DNA of 64,000 nucleotides, taken from NCBI GenBank assembly GCA_965657505.1, contig CBFHON010000003.1, positions 1 to 64,000 of the forward strand. Reading direction: 5' to 3'. Every line of letters starts with the position of its first letter. Position 1 is the first letter of the stretch. The notes below the pieces were generated by a model, which had not been told where the DNA came from, did not search any database, and was given only the letters and a program-made list of their open reading frames with translations. The position numbers were made by a program, and so were the translations under genes. Source of the DNA: TMED109 sp002171375 (GTDB taxonomy: Bacteria; Pseudomonadota; Alphaproteobacteria; TMED109). This document shows positions 35,426 through 45,153 of this stretch, piece after piece.

Positions 35426-36583
35426 ATGAATAGTCCAAATAGATTTATTCAAAGAATGATAATTTTTATTATACTTAATTTAGTATTAGGTTTTTTTCTA
35501 ATAAGTTCACTAATAAATGCATTTCTGACTAATCCAATTATAAATGGCTTAATTTTTGCTGTTTTAATATTTGGAATAATAATTATATTGAGGCAAGTAT
35601 ATACCTTAATACCAGAAATTTTATGGATAGAGAATTACAGAAGGAATAAGTCAAAAGGCTTAACAGGAAATGTAAAACATAAAAAATTAATTTTATTAGC
35701 TCCGATGGCAGGAATGTTAGAAGAGCATAAAGGTAGATTTACTATATCTTCATTAGCTATGAGATCACTCTTAGATAGTTTAACTTTAAGATTAGATGAA
35801 ACAAGAGAAATTTCACGTTATTTAATCGGATTGTTAGTATTTTTAGGTTTACTAGGTACTTTCTGGGGTTTATTAAGCACTATTGATTCCGTAGGGGCAG
35901 TCATAAATTCATTAGGAGTTACTGGTGAAGATAATACTTCTATGTTTTTAAAACTGAAAGAGGGTTTGAAACAACCCTTAAATGGTATGGGTACAGCTTT
36001 CTCTTCATCTTTGTTTGGATTATCTGGGTCCCTAATACTTGGTTTTTTAGATATACAAGCTTCACAAGCACAAAATCAATTTTATAATGATGTGGAAGAA
36101 TGGTTATCCTCTATGAGTTTAATTTCAATAAATCCATCTAATAATAAAGATTCTAAAAAAATTCAAGAAGACGGAGTTCCAGTATATGTTCAAGCACTGC
36201 TTGAGCAAACTGCAGAAAGTATTGACTCTTTACAAAGAACCTTAGGTCGCGGAGAAGATGAAAGAAAGCATCTAGCAGATAATTTTGCAAATTTGGCTGA
36301 AAAAATGTCTGCTGTTGCTGATCAAATAAAAACCAATCAAAAGAATTTTGATAAAATTAATGACAAATCAATTGATATAACACCTATGGTAGAATTGATG
36401 AAAGATAATCCAAATGGTCTAGATGAGCCTACAAAAGAACATATTAGAAGTATGGATATTTCTATTAAAAGATTAGTAGAAGATAGTAATCAAGCTAGCA
36501 AGCAACTAGCAAGTGAATTGCGATCAGAGATTAAATTATTAGCAAAAACTATATCTGCTGCTGTTGAAAAAAACAAAAAATAA
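35426..36583 (+). CDS. MotA/TolQ/ExbB-like proton channel family protein
   Basis: Inner-membrane protein predicted to pair with the OmpA-type protein encoded next. Seen: two N-terminal transmembrane helices (about residues 8-32 and 36-58), a cytoplasmic loop, then two helices at about 135-157 and 188-212 with the MotA/TolQ-like LVFLGLLGTFWGLLSTI and GMGTAFSSSLFGLSGSLILG. A C-terminal coiled-coil tail (about 255-385) is unusual for MotA. The frame opens at a TTG (35414); I prefer the ATG at 35426 because GGTGA lies just before it. Conserved alphaproteobacterial pair of unclear function; no flagellar genes are seen. Confidence 0.8.
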   Translation: MNSPNRFIQRMIIFIILNLVLGFFLISSLINAFLTNPIINGLIFAVLIFGIIIILRQVYTLIPEILWIENYRRNKSKGLTGNVKHKKLILLAPMAGMLEEHKGRFTISSLAMRSLLDSLTLRLDETREISRYLIGLLVFLGLLGTFWGLLSTIDSVGAVINSLGVTGEDNTSMFLKLKEGLKQPLNGMGTAFSSSLFGLSGSLILGFLDIQASQAQNQFYNDVEEWLSSMSLISINPSNNKDSKKIQEDGVPVYVQALLEQTAESIDSLQRTLGRGEDERKHLADNFANLAEKMSAVADQIKTNQKNFDKINDKSIDITPMVELMKDNPNGLDEPTKEHIRSMDISIKRLVEDSNQASKQLASELRSEIKLLAKTISAAVEKNKK

Positions 36584-36601
36584 GAATTAGGAGTTTTAAA
36601 T

Positions 36602-37741
36602 TTGATTAGGTCGAGAGGTAAAACTAGACGATCAACTGAAATATGGCCAGGATTCGTTGATGCGATATCAACTTTATTACTAGTTTTAATATTTTTATTA
36701 ACTATTTTTGTCTCTTCTGAATTTCTCTTGTCTAAACTACTATCAAATAAAGATGATGCATTAGAAGGATTAAATATTCAGATTAATCAACTTTCAGAAT
36801 TACTATCTCTCGAGAAAAAAGAAAATAAGAACTTAACAAGTACAATTTCTAGACTTAATGAAAAATTAAATAATTCAGGAGTTGCAAGTGATCTACTAGC
36901 AATGGAGTTTACAGATTTAAAAAGTAAAAATATTGAATTAAATAGACTATTAAGCGCTTTAAAAGATTCTACTAATGAAATAAAAGAAGATAATTTAAAT
37001 TTAGAAAATAAAAATCAAGACTTAGAAAATGAGCTTCAGGAATTATTAATAACTTTACGTGCAACTAATGTTAAACTAGAAAATGCTGAAGTAGAGGTTA
37101 GATTATCTGAAGCGGCAAAGAACCAAGTGAGTATATTAAATATGCAAATTCTTGAATTAAGGGATCAACTTAATATTATTCAAAATTTATTAGATATTAA
37201 TGCGGAAGATATCAAAAAGAAAGATATACAAATAATTGAACTAGGAAAAAAATTAAATACAGCTTTAGCTGTTAAAGTAGGAGAATTAAATCAATATAAA
37301 TCTGAATTTTTTGGCAGGTTAAGAGAAATTTTAGGTAATAGAGAAGATATTTTAATAGTAGGAGATAGGTTTATATTTCAATCTGAAGTTTTATTTGAAT
37401 CAGGTTCCGCAGAAGTTGGTTCAGAAGGCTTTATTCAATTATCTAATATGTCTAGGATACTATTAGACATCACAAAAGATATTCCTAAAGATATTCCTTG
37501 GGTTTTACAAATTCAAGGGCATACAGATCAAAACCCTATTAGTACACCTTTATATCCTTCTAACTGGGAGTTAAGTGCAGCAAGAGCAATTTCTGTTGGA
37601 AGAGTGCTTATTAATTCCGGAGTTGATTCAGAAAAAATATCAGTTGCAGGTTTTGCTGAATTTCAACCATTAGAAATAGGTTCTGATCCAGCTTCACTTA
37701 GAAAAAATAGAAGGATCGAAATAAAATTAACTCAACCATAA
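36602..37741 (+). CDS. OmpA/MotB-like peptidoglycan-binding membrane protein
   Basis: Partner of the upstream channel protein. Seen: one N-terminal transmembrane helix (about 20-42, with WPGFVDAISTLLLVLIF, where the Asp sits where MotB/TolR carry the proton-accepting Asp), a long coiled coil (about 50-230), and a C-terminal OmpA-like domain (about 255-379: QGHTDQNPIS, NWELSAARAISVGRVL, RKNRRIEIKL). The start is TTG: TTAGGAG at 36588-36593 lies eight bases before it and no closer ATG fits. It probably anchors a stator-like complex to peptidoglycan. Confidence 0.82.
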   Translation: MIRSRGKTRRSTEIWPGFVDAISTLLLVLIFLLTIFVSSEFLLSKLLSNKDDALEGLNIQINQLSELLSLEKKENKNLTSTISRLNEKLNNSGVASDLLAMEFTDLKSKNIELNRLLSALKDSTNEIKEDNLNLENKNQDLENELQELLITLRATNVKLENAEVEVRLSEAAKNQVSILNMQILELRDQLNIIQNLLDINAEDIKKKDIQIIELGKKLNTALAVKVGELNQYKSEFFGRLREILGNREDILIVGDRFIFQSEVLFESGSAEVGSEGFIQLSNMSRILLDITKDIPKDIPWVLQIQGHTDQNPISTPLYPSNWELSAARAISVGRVLINSGVDSEKISVAGFAEFQPLEIGSDPASLRKNRRIEIKLTQP

Positions 37742-37745
37742 TATA

Positions 37746-38870
37746 CTAAATTTTTCTTTTTGGACTTAAAGTTTCTGGAGTTATTGAGAGGTCATATAAA
37801 TAGTCTGGCCAATTATTTCCAGTTATTAGACATTCTATAATTTTAGAAATACCTGGTGCAGTTTGTATTCCATATCCACCCTGTCCTGCTAGCCAATAAA
37901 AGCCAGACCTTGAAGGGTCCTCTCCTACGACAGGAGTTCTGTCAGGAAAAAAAGACCTTAATCCTGACCATTTATGGTCAATGTTTTTAATTTTAAAATT
38001 AGTAGCATTTTCAATTCGATCTATTGTTAGAGCTATATCTAATTCTTCAGGTTGTGAATCACATGGCGGACTATCTGTTTCATCTGCTGGTGAGGCTAAA
38101 ATTTTTCCTGCTTCAGATTTAAAATAAAAATTATCTTCAATGTCTATTACTACAGGCCACTTAGAAGTGTTTATATCTTTTAAATGATCGAAAATTATTA
38201 CAGTTCTTCTCTTAGGGGCTAAATTTAGTGAGTTACATCCAGCTAAAATAGAAACTTCATCACACCAAGCTCCTGCAGCATTTATAACTATGGGAGAAAA
38301 AAATTCATCATTCTTTGTTATTAATTTCCATAAATTATTATTTTTTTCTATTTTTTGTACTTCTGAATTAAATATAATCTTTCCGTCATTATCTTTAAGT
38401 CCACGAGCAAATCCTTGATGAATTAAGTCAACATCCATAACTTTTGAGTCAGGTTCATGAAGTGCTCGGTCTAAATACTCTTCTCTAATAACAGGAACCA
38501 TATTTAGTACTTCTTTTTTCTCTATTTCAAACACGTTTGCAGAAAGAGATTTAGCATAATTTAATTCTTTATCTACCAATTTAGATTGATGCTTATTAGC
38601 GATAAAGAGTGATCCTCCGTATTTAGTCATTAATTCAATATTTTTAAAACAGGAGGGCGGGTTTTCTAAAAAATACCTACTTGCTTTAGTAATGGACCGT
38701 ATTATTTTATTTCCATAATTTTCAGTAAAAAAAGCCGCAGACCTTCCAGTAGTATGGTAGCCAAGTAAAGATTCCTTTTCTAAGACTATTACTTTTCCAT
38801 ATTTTGAAAGTCTATAAGCGGCAGACATTCCTGCCATTCCTGAACCAATAATTAAAAAATCTGCTTTCAT
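37746..38870 (-). CDS. FAD-dependent amino acid oxidoreductase (DAO family)
   Basis: Flavoprotein of the D-amino acid oxidase/glycine oxidase superfamily. Seen: N-terminal dinucleotide-binding IIGSGMAGMSAAYRLSKYG, VLEKE at the end of the second strand, NAAGAWCDEVS, and a C-terminal GLRSFFPDRTPVVG with AGQGGYGIQTAPG closing the FAD site. Length 374 aa resembles D-arginine dehydrogenase-type members, but substrate cannot be fixed. It ends four bases from the convergent OmpA-like gene and starts four bases after the RND permease gene, so the three minus-strand genes form one unit. Confidence 0.82.
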   Translation of the reverse strand: MKADFLIIGSGMAGMSAAYRLSKYGKVIVLEKESLLGYHTTGRSAAFFTENYGNKIIRSITKASRYFLENPPSCFKNIELMTKYGGSLFIANKHQSKLVDKELNYAKSLSANVFEIEKKEVLNMVPVIREEYLDRALHEPDSKVMDVDLIHQGFARGLKDNDGKIIFNSEVQKIEKNNNLWKLITKNDEFFSPIVINAAGAWCDEVSILAGCNSLNLAPKRRTVIIFDHLKDINTSKWPVVIDIEDNFYFKSEAGKILASPADETDSPPCDSQPEELDIALTIDRIENATNFKIKNIDHKWSGLRSFFPDRTPVVGEDPSRSGFYWLAGQGGYGIQTAPGISKIIECLITGNNWPDYLYDLSITPETLSPKRKI

Positions 38871-38874
38871 AAAA

Positions 38875-41800
38875 TTACTCCGCTATTTGAAGTTCATTTT
38901 TACTATATTCATCCTCTAAACTTCTTAGCTTATCTGCAATGTGGCTAGATGGTTTAGTAAACCTTGCTAAAAGATCATATAAAGCAGGCACTATAAATAA
39001 ACTTAAAATAGTAGAAAAAGTAACACCTCCCACTATTACCCATCCGATAGAAGCCCTACTTTCTGCACCTGCACCTGTAGCTAGAGCAAGAGGCATTGCA
39101 CCAAAAACAGTAGCAATAGTAGTCATTAAAATGGGTCTTAATCTCGCTGCAGCTGACTCTTTTACAGCATCTCTTATAGATCTACCTTGTTCTCTTAATT
39201 GATTAGCAAATTCTACTATTAAAATTGCATTTTTTGCAACAAGACCTATTAACATTACTAAACCAATTTGACTATAAACGTTTAGTGTAATTCCAGTTAA
39301 ATATAAAGTAGCCAGAGCACCAGTGATTGCTAATGGTACTGATAACATAATGATAATAGGATGAACAAAGCTCTCGAATTGAGCAGCTAATACTAAAAAT
39401 ACGACTAATAAAGCTAGTCCAAAAGTAATCATTAGTGAGGAAGAGGAATCTCTAAATTCACGAGATTGTCCTGCATAAGAAATTCTTGCTTCTGGAGGAA
39501 GACTAGTAACTGCTAAGTTATCAAGATAATCTAATGCTTCTCCTAAGCTATAACCTGGGGCTAGTGAAGCTGAAATTGTAACAGAACGCATTCTATCGAA
39601 TCTATTTAGTTCCTTAGGAGCAGCAGTTTCATTGGTAGTAATTAAATTATTTAAGGGTATAAGATTATTTTTAGAGTTTCTAATATATATATTTTCAAGA
39701 TCATTTGGAGTTTCTCTATCTTTATTTCTTGCTTGAATAACAACATTATATTGAACACCCCTATCATTAAGTGTAGTTACAAATCGTGATCCAAGCATTG
39801 TTTCTAGAGTTCTTCCTATATCCGCTATAGAGACTTCCATTGTTGCTGCTCTATCTCTATTTATATCAACTTTTAATTCAGGTTTTGTTTCTTTATAATC
39901 AGCATCAATACTCAATAATTTTGGATTCTCTTCTTTAGCTTTATTAATAATAATTCTGCTCCAGTCTTTTAGAGTGTCATAGCTTGGTCCACCTAGTACA
40001 AATTGAACCGGAGACTTTCTTCCAGGTTGATTTAAGCTTGGAGGATTAATAGCAAATACATTTGCACCAGGTACTCCAAGTAATTTGGGAAAAAATTCTC
40101 TTACTATCTCTTGTTGACTTCTAATCCTATCTTGCCAAGGCTTCAACACAACAAATGCAATCGCAAAGTTTACTGGACTTGGTCTACTTAACCCTGGAGC
40201 CAGTACTCCAAATAATGTATCAATTTCTTTTGAACCTTTAGGACCAATAGCAGCCAGTTTATCTTCTACTTCTAAGAGATAATCTCTTGTATAATTTAAG
40301 GTAGCTCCTTCAGGAGCCATTAAAACAACTAAAAATACTCCTCTATCTTCTGTAGGTGCAAATTCTTTTGGAACTTCTTTGTATAGACTATAAGCAGTTG
40401 CTGAAAAGGCTATTCCGATTGCTAATATAATAATAGGAAAAGACAGTGTTTTATTTAATGCCCATTCATAACCTTTATTAAGTGATAAAAATATTTTTTC
40501 ACTACCTCTATAGAGTAAATTATTAGATTGTTTTTGTTTTAAAATTTTTGAACACATCATTGGTGTCAAAGTTAAGGCAACAAGACTTGAAAATAATACT
40601 GCACCAGCTATAGAAATCCCAAATTCACTAAATAATCTTCCAGTATTTCCTCCCATCATAGAAATAGGAACAAAAACAGCAATTAAAGAAAGTGTAGTAG
40701 CTATAACTGCAAAACCTATCTGTCTAGAGCCTCTTAATGAAGCTAAAAGAACTGGTTCTTTATTTTCAATTCTTCTATGTATATTCTCTAGAACTACAAT
40801 TGCATCATCTACTACTAAACCAACTGCTAAAACATATGCAAGAAGAGTTAAAACATTTATTGAAAAACCAAAAATATTTAAAATAATGAATGATGAAATT
40901 AAAGAAACAGGAATAGCTATTGCTGGTATAAGTGTTGCCCAAAAAGATCTCAAGAATATAAAAATAACTGCAATAACTAATGCCATTGCTATGGCTAGTG
41001 CTTTAAAAACTTCTTTGATAGAAGCATCAACAAATCTTGATCTATCATATGCTACAAAAAGTTCAACTTGTTGAGGAAGACTATTTTGTACTTCATCTAA
41101 TTTAGCTCTTATTCCATTTGCTATTTCTAATTCATTAGCTTTAGATTGTTTGATTACTCCTAAACCAATTGCTGGTTCACCGTTTGCTCTTACTTCATAT
41201 CTTTCTTCTTCTGTACCTAAATTAATTTCTGCAACGTCACTAAGTCTAATAAGATAATCAGACTTTTGCATTACTACAATATTTTTAAATTGTTCTTCTG
41301 TTACTAAGCCAGAATCAGTCCTCACTGCAAACTCTCTTCTATTTGATTCTACTCTACCAGAAGGAAGTTCTAAGTTTTGCTTAAGTAATGCATTTTCTAT
41401 ATCATTCACTGTAATACCATATGCAGCCATAGAACGTCTATTTAACCAAATTCGCATAGCTGGTTTTCTTTCTCCACCTATCATCACTTTTGCTACGCCA
41501 GGAACCACTGAAAAAGTATCTACTAGATATCTATCAGCATAATCACTTAGTTGAATAGCATTCCATTCCTTACTTCTCATGCCAATCCAAATAAATGGAC
41601 TTGCATCTGCTTCCGTTTTTAATACTACTGGTGATTCTGCATCTAAAGGTAAATTACCGACACTACCAGATACTTTGTCTCGAACGTCACTTGCGGCAGC
41701 ATCTACATCCCTTGTTACAACAAATTCAATTGTGACTTCTGATCTTTCTTCTCTACTTTTAGAAGTTATTTGCTTAACTCCTTCAATTCCGCTAACTGAT

Positions 41801-42039
41801 TCTTCTATAATTTGCGTTACCTGACTTTCAATTATTGTAGCTGGTGCACCTTTATAAAGTGTAATTACGGAAACAATTGGTGCATCAATATCTGGGTATT
41901 CTCTTACCGCAAGGTCCTTCATAGAGGAAAGCCCAAATATTACTAAAATTAAGCTAACAACTGCGGCAAAAACAGGTCTTTTAATAGATATATCTGATAA
42001 TAAAAGAGAGCGTTCCTTAGTATCTTGTATTTTTGTCAT
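38875..42039 (-). CDS. RND-type efflux permease (HAE1/AcrB-like)
   Basis: Proton-driven inner-membrane pump subunit for hydrophobic compounds. Length 1054 aa with the duplicated layout: helix 1 (SIKRPVFAAVVSLILVIFG), a large periplasmic porter domain, helices 2-6 with the proton-relay motif AVGLVVDDAIVVLENIHRR (two Asp in helix 4), helix 7, a second porter domain, and the final helices with GLVAKNAILIVEFANQLREQG. Substrates are unknown. It lies 16 bases downstream of its membrane-fusion partner. No outer-membrane TolC-like gene is adjacent. Confidence 0.92.
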   Translation of the reverse strand: MTKIQDTKERSLLLSDISIKRPVFAAVVSLILVIFGLSSMKDLAVREYPDIDAPIVSVITLYKGAPATIIESQVTQIIEESVSGIEGVKQITSKSREERSEVTIEFVVTRDVDAAASDVRDKVSGSVGNLPLDAESPVVLKTEADASPFIWIGMRSKEWNAIQLSDYADRYLVDTFSVVPGVAKVMIGGERKPAMRIWLNRRSMAAYGITVNDIENALLKQNLELPSGRVESNRREFAVRTDSGLVTEEQFKNIVVMQKSDYLIRLSDVAEINLGTEEERYEVRANGEPAIGLGVIKQSKANELEIANGIRAKLDEVQNSLPQQVELFVAYDRSRFVDASIKEVFKALAIAMALVIAVIFIFLRSFWATLIPAIAIPVSLISSFIILNIFGFSINVLTLLAYVLAVGLVVDDAIVVLENIHRRIENKEPVLLASLRGSRQIGFAVIATTLSLIAVFVPISMMGGNTGRLFSEFGISIAGAVLFSSLVALTLTPMMCSKILKQKQSNNLLYRGSEKIFLSLNKGYEWALNKTLSFPIIILAIGIAFSATAYSLYKEVPKEFAPTEDRGVFLVVLMAPEGATLNYTRDYLLEVEDKLAAIGPKGSKEIDTLFGVLAPGLSRPSPVNFAIAFVVLKPWQDRIRSQQEIVREFFPKLLGVPGANVFAINPPSLNQPGRKSPVQFVLGGPSYDTLKDWSRIIINKAKEENPKLLSIDADYKETKPELKVDINRDRAATMEVSIADIGRTLETMLGSRFVTTLNDRGVQYNVVIQARNKDRETPNDLENIYIRNSKNNLIPLNNLITTNETAAPKELNRFDRMRSVTISASLAPGYSLGEALDYLDNLAVTSLPPEARISYAGQSREFRDSSSSLMITFGLALLVVFLVLAAQFESFVHPIIIMLSVPLAITGALATLYLTGITLNVYSQIGLVMLIGLVAKNAILIVEFANQLREQGRSIRDAVKESAAARLRPILMTTIATVFGAMPLALATGAGAESRASIGWVIVGGVTFSTILSLFIVPALYDLLARFTKPSSHIADKLRSLEDEYSKNELQIAE

Positions 42040-42055
42040 AACCTATTATTCCAGT

Positions 42056-43174
42056 TTAATTATTATTTTCACGAATAGTAACTTTGGAGCCATCTCTTAC
42101 TTTTTGAATACCTCCAGTTACAACTATTGCATTTGCATCTATTCCTTCGATAACTTCTACTTCACCAGTAAGTCTTTGACCTAATTTAACTGGAGTAGCT
42201 TTAGTTACCCCATTATTTATTACATAAACAGTTCTTTGCGTACCATCAGTTAGAACAGACTCTTCTGGAATTATTATTGCATTTTTATGTGTCATTACTG
42301 GTAATTTAACAATCATAAACATTCCAGGTTTAAGTTTTAATTCATTATTATTTATTTCAGCTCTAACAGTTATAGATCTTGAATCACGACTAATTCTAGT
42401 ATCAATAGATTTAATAATACCGGTGAAAACTTCATCGGCCCATGCTCTAGAAAAGGTTTTAATGTTTGTTCCTACTTTAAGTGAAGAGATTGCGGATTCT
42501 GGAACCTCAAAATCAATTTCTATTGGATCTATACTATCAAGTGTTGTTATAATTTCTCCTGGTTCCAAATATTCTCCAATACTTTTTAATTTAAGTCCAA
42601 TCACGCCATCAAATGGTGCTCTTATAATTTTTTTATAGAATTTATTATTAGCAATTTTTAATGTTGCTTTTGCTATTTGTAGCTGCGCTAGAGCTTCAGT
42701 CTCATCAGTCAAAAGTTGGTCTAAACGTGTTCTAGCTATATTATTAGTCTCAGATAATTTTTCCGCACTTCTTGCTAATCTCTGTCTTCTTTCTAGTAAA
42801 GCAGTCCACCTATCTACTTCAGCATTTTGAATACTTATCTCAGCTTTTTCAATACTAGATTCTAAAATAAATAAAATATTATCTTTTTTTACTTTTTGCC
42901 CTTCTGCAAATTTTATTTCTGTTACTATTCCATTTACTTCAGATGTAACATCAATAGATTCTAATGCTTTTAGGTTGCCAACTACTTCCATATCTACAGT
43001 TATATCATCTATTCTTACCTGTTTTGCATCAATAGCTGTTGGAGGTTTTTCTGCTTTAGAATTATTAGTTTGATTATTATCTGTACCAGAAATGATTGAC
43101 CAATTATCCCATACTAACCAGGCTAAAATAGCAATAAATATTACTATAAAAATTTGAATTAAGACAGATCTCAT
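42056..43174 (-). CDS. RND efflux periplasmic adaptor (membrane fusion protein)
   Basis: Bridges the RND permease and an outer-membrane channel. Seen: N-terminal membrane anchor or signal (MRSVLIQIFIVIFIAILAW), a barrel-sandwich hybrid split by a helical hairpin (VTEIKFAEGQKVKKDNILF ... IIRAPFDGVIGLKLKSIGEYL), then beta-barrel and C-terminal domains. An ATG at 43216 is open, but AGGA eight bases before the ATG at 43174 supports the shorter 372-aa form with a membrane start. The xseB gene diverges about 90 bases away. Confidence 0.9.
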   Translation of the reverse strand: MRSVLIQIFIVIFIAILAWLVWDNWSIISGTDNNQTNNSKAEKPPTAIDAKQVRIDDITVDMEVVGNLKALESIDVTSEVNGIVTEIKFAEGQKVKKDNILFILESSIEKAEISIQNAEVDRWTALLERRQRLARSAEKLSETNNIARTRLDQLLTDETEALAQLQIAKATLKIANNKFYKKIIRAPFDGVIGLKLKSIGEYLEPGEIITTLDSIDPIEIDFEVPESAISSLKVGTNIKTFSRAWADEVFTGIIKSIDTRISRDSRSITVRAEINNNELKLKPGMFMIVKLPVMTHKNAIIIPEESVLTDGTQRTVYVINNGVTKATPVKLGQRLTGEVEVIEGIDANAIVVTGGIQKVRDGSKVTIRENNN

Positions 43175-43265
43175 AATTTTTCCTATATAATTTATTATCA
43201 AGATTGAATTATACATATATATTACTATTATTATATAAGTTTTATAAAAATATTGGATTTTTCAA

Positions 43266-43517
43266 ATGTCAGACAATACTACAAAAGAAGATATAAATAA
43301 TATGAATTTCGAAACAGCATTAAAATCACTAGAAGAAATAGTTAATCAGCTAGATTCAGGTGAAATAGATCTTGATAAAGCTGTAGAAGCCTATGAGAGA
43401 GGAACAAAATTAAAAGAACACTGTGAAAAAAAATTAAAAGAAGCCCAGTTACGCATAGAAAAAATTGAAGTAGGTAAGGATGGTGATTTGAGCACTAAAT
43501 TGTTGGATACGGAGTGA
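43266..43517 (+). CDS. xseB: Exodeoxyribonuclease VII small subunit
   Basis: Small helical subunit that binds several copies to XseA to form exonuclease VII. Seen: the family block FETALKSLEEIVNQLDSGEIDLDKAVEAYERG (about residues 16-47) with the following KLKEHCEKKLKEAQ helix. Length 83 aa is normal. The large subunit xseA is not in the window. It overlaps the ispA start by four bases (GTGA), the usual arrangement with isoprenoid genes in alphaproteobacteria. Confidence 0.93.
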   Translation: MSDNTTKEDINNMNFETALKSLEEIVNQLDSGEIDLDKAVEAYERGTKLKEHCEKKLKEAQLRIEKIEVGKDGDLSTKLLDTE

Positions 43518-44416
43518 CTAAAAAAATAATAGAGAATAACGTTAATTTTTTAGAATATTTAAAAAATTTTACTAAAAAGTTTGATAAATTTTATAATCAA
43601 AAATATTTTATTAATAATGCACCAAAATCTTTAAGAGATAGTATTTCTTATATTAATTCAACAGGAGGAAAAAGAATTAGACCTTTCTTAGTACATGAGT
43701 GTGCTAACTTATTTGAAGTAAAATTTGAAATTTCGATTTATGCTGCAATTGCTATAGAAATGGTTCATACTTATTCATTAATTCATGATGATTTACCCTC
43801 TATGGATGACGATGATATACGTAGAGGAAAAGAAACACTTCACAAAAAATATAATGAGGCCACAGCCATACTTTCTGGAGATGCCTTGTTAACAGATTCT
43901 TTTAATTTATTAGTTAATAATTATAAAAATATAGATCAAAATATATGCATTGAATTAATATCACTTTTATCTAAATCTGCTGGTAGCGGAGGTATGGTTG
44001 GAGGACAAGTTTTAGATTTATTTCCTAAAAAGAAGAATGTTAATAGTATTAATATTATGAATGAAATGAAGACAGGCGCGTTGATTAGGTGTGCAACTTG
44101 TTTTGGATCAATCCTAGGAAAGGGCTCAACAAAAGATTATAAAAATTTGTATAATTATGGAAGTGCTATAGGTAAGGTATTTCAAATAAAAGACGATTTA
44201 TTAGATATACATGGAGATGAAAAAATACTCGGTAAAAAAACTAATAAAGATAAAATAAAAGGAAAATTTAGTTTTATTGATTTATACGGAGAGCAAAAAG
44301 CTAAAACAATAGCAATGAATTATATTAGCGAGGCTAAAGATATTCTTTCAAGCTATGGTAGAAGAGGTATTTATTTGAATTTTCTTACTGATTATATTTT
44401 AGATAGAAAAAAATGA
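43514..44416 (+). CDS. ispA: Farnesyl diphosphate synthase
   Basis: Prenyltransferase that builds geranyl and farnesyl diphosphate from IPP and DMAPP. Seen: GGKRIRPFLV, the first aspartate-rich motif HDDLPSMDDDD (about 93-103), TGALIRCA, and the second motif QIKDDLLD. Length 300 aa is standard. The start is GTG, overlapping the xseB stop. It overlaps tlyA by four bases. The dxs gene that often lies between ispA and tlyA in alphaproteobacteria is absent here. Confidence 0.94.
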   Translation: MTKKIIENNVNFLEYLKNFTKKFDKFYNQKYFINNAPKSLRDSISYINSTGGKRIRPFLVHECANLFEVKFEISIYAAIAIEMVHTYSLIHDDLPSMDDDDIRRGKETLHKKYNEATAILSGDALLTDSFNLLVNNYKNIDQNICIELISLLSKSAGSGGMVGGQVLDLFPKKKNVNSINIMNEMKTGALIRCATCFGSILGKGSTKDYKNLYNYGSAIGKVFQIKDDLLDIHGDEKILGKKTNKDKIKGKFSFIDLYGEQKAKTIAMNYISEAKDILSSYGRRGIYLNFLTDYILDRKK

Positions 44417-45153
44417 AAAAACCTAAAATTCGTCTTGATGAATTAGTAATGATAAAAGGTTTTGCTGAAACTAAATCAATTGCTCAATCGCTTATAATAG
44501 CAGGTAAGGTATATCTTAAAGAAAAAAAATTAGACAAGCCTGGTTATTCAATTTCTAGAGATGCTGAAATAGTATATAGAGGGCCATTGCATCCATGGGT
44601 TTCAAGAGGTGGTATTAAGTTAGATCACGCATTAAATATTTTTAAGCTTAAAGTTAATGGTTTAATAGCATTAGATATTGGAGCATCAACTGGAGGTTTC
44701 AGTGATGTATTATTACAAAATGGCGCTAAAAAATTATATGCTATAGATGTAGGTTATGGCCAGCTACATGAAAAAATAGCAAATAATCCAAAGGTTGTTT
44801 CTATAGAACGGAAAAACGCTAGATATCTTAGTAAAGAGGATATACTAGAAAACATTGATATATTAGTATGTGATGCTAGTTTTATAAGTTTGACTAAAAT
44901 TCTTCCTGAGCCTATTAAATTATGTTCTAAAAAAGCAAAATTAATAGCTTTAATTAAACCACAATTTGAGCTTGAAAAAAAATTTATTTCTAAAGGAGGA
45001 ATTGTAAAGGATGAACAGCTAAGAAATAATGTTTGCTTAAATATTAGTTCATGGATGGAAAATAAAATGTATTGGAAAGTAAATCAAATTATTGAAAGTC
45101 CTATTAAGGGAGCAAAAGGAAATATTGAATATTTGATGTATGCTAGTAAATAA
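44413..45153 (+). CDS. tlyA: TlyA family rRNA (cytidine-2'-O)-methyltransferase
   Basis: Predicted SAM-dependent 2'-O-methyltransferase of the TlyA/hemolysin A family acting on ribosomal RNA. Seen: N-terminal S4 RNA-binding domain (about 1-60; IRLDELVMIKGFAETKS), then FtsJ-type Rossmann domain with ALDIGASTGGFSDVLL (about 88-103) and VCDASFISL. Length 246 aa is normal. It is last in xseB-ispA-tlyA and abuts the convergent AhpD-like gene with no spacer. Confidence 0.9.
   Translation: MKKPKIRLDELVMIKGFAETKSIAQSLIIAGKVYLKEKKLDKPGYSISRDAEIVYRGPLHPWVSRGGIKLDHALNIFKLKVNGLIALDIGASTGGFSDVLLQNGAKKLYAIDVGYGQLHEKIANNPKVVSIERKNARYLSKEDILENIDILVCDASFISLTKILPEPIKLCSKKAKLIALIKPQFELEKKFISKGGIVKDEQLRNNVCLNISSWMENKMYWKVNQIIESPIKGAKGNIEYLMYASK

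Noticed and set aside
35426..37741. Flagellar stator MotA-MotB
   Set aside because: There are no flagellar genes nearby, both proteins have long extra coiled coils, and the position after efp-suhB matches a non-flagellar alphaproteobacterial pair.
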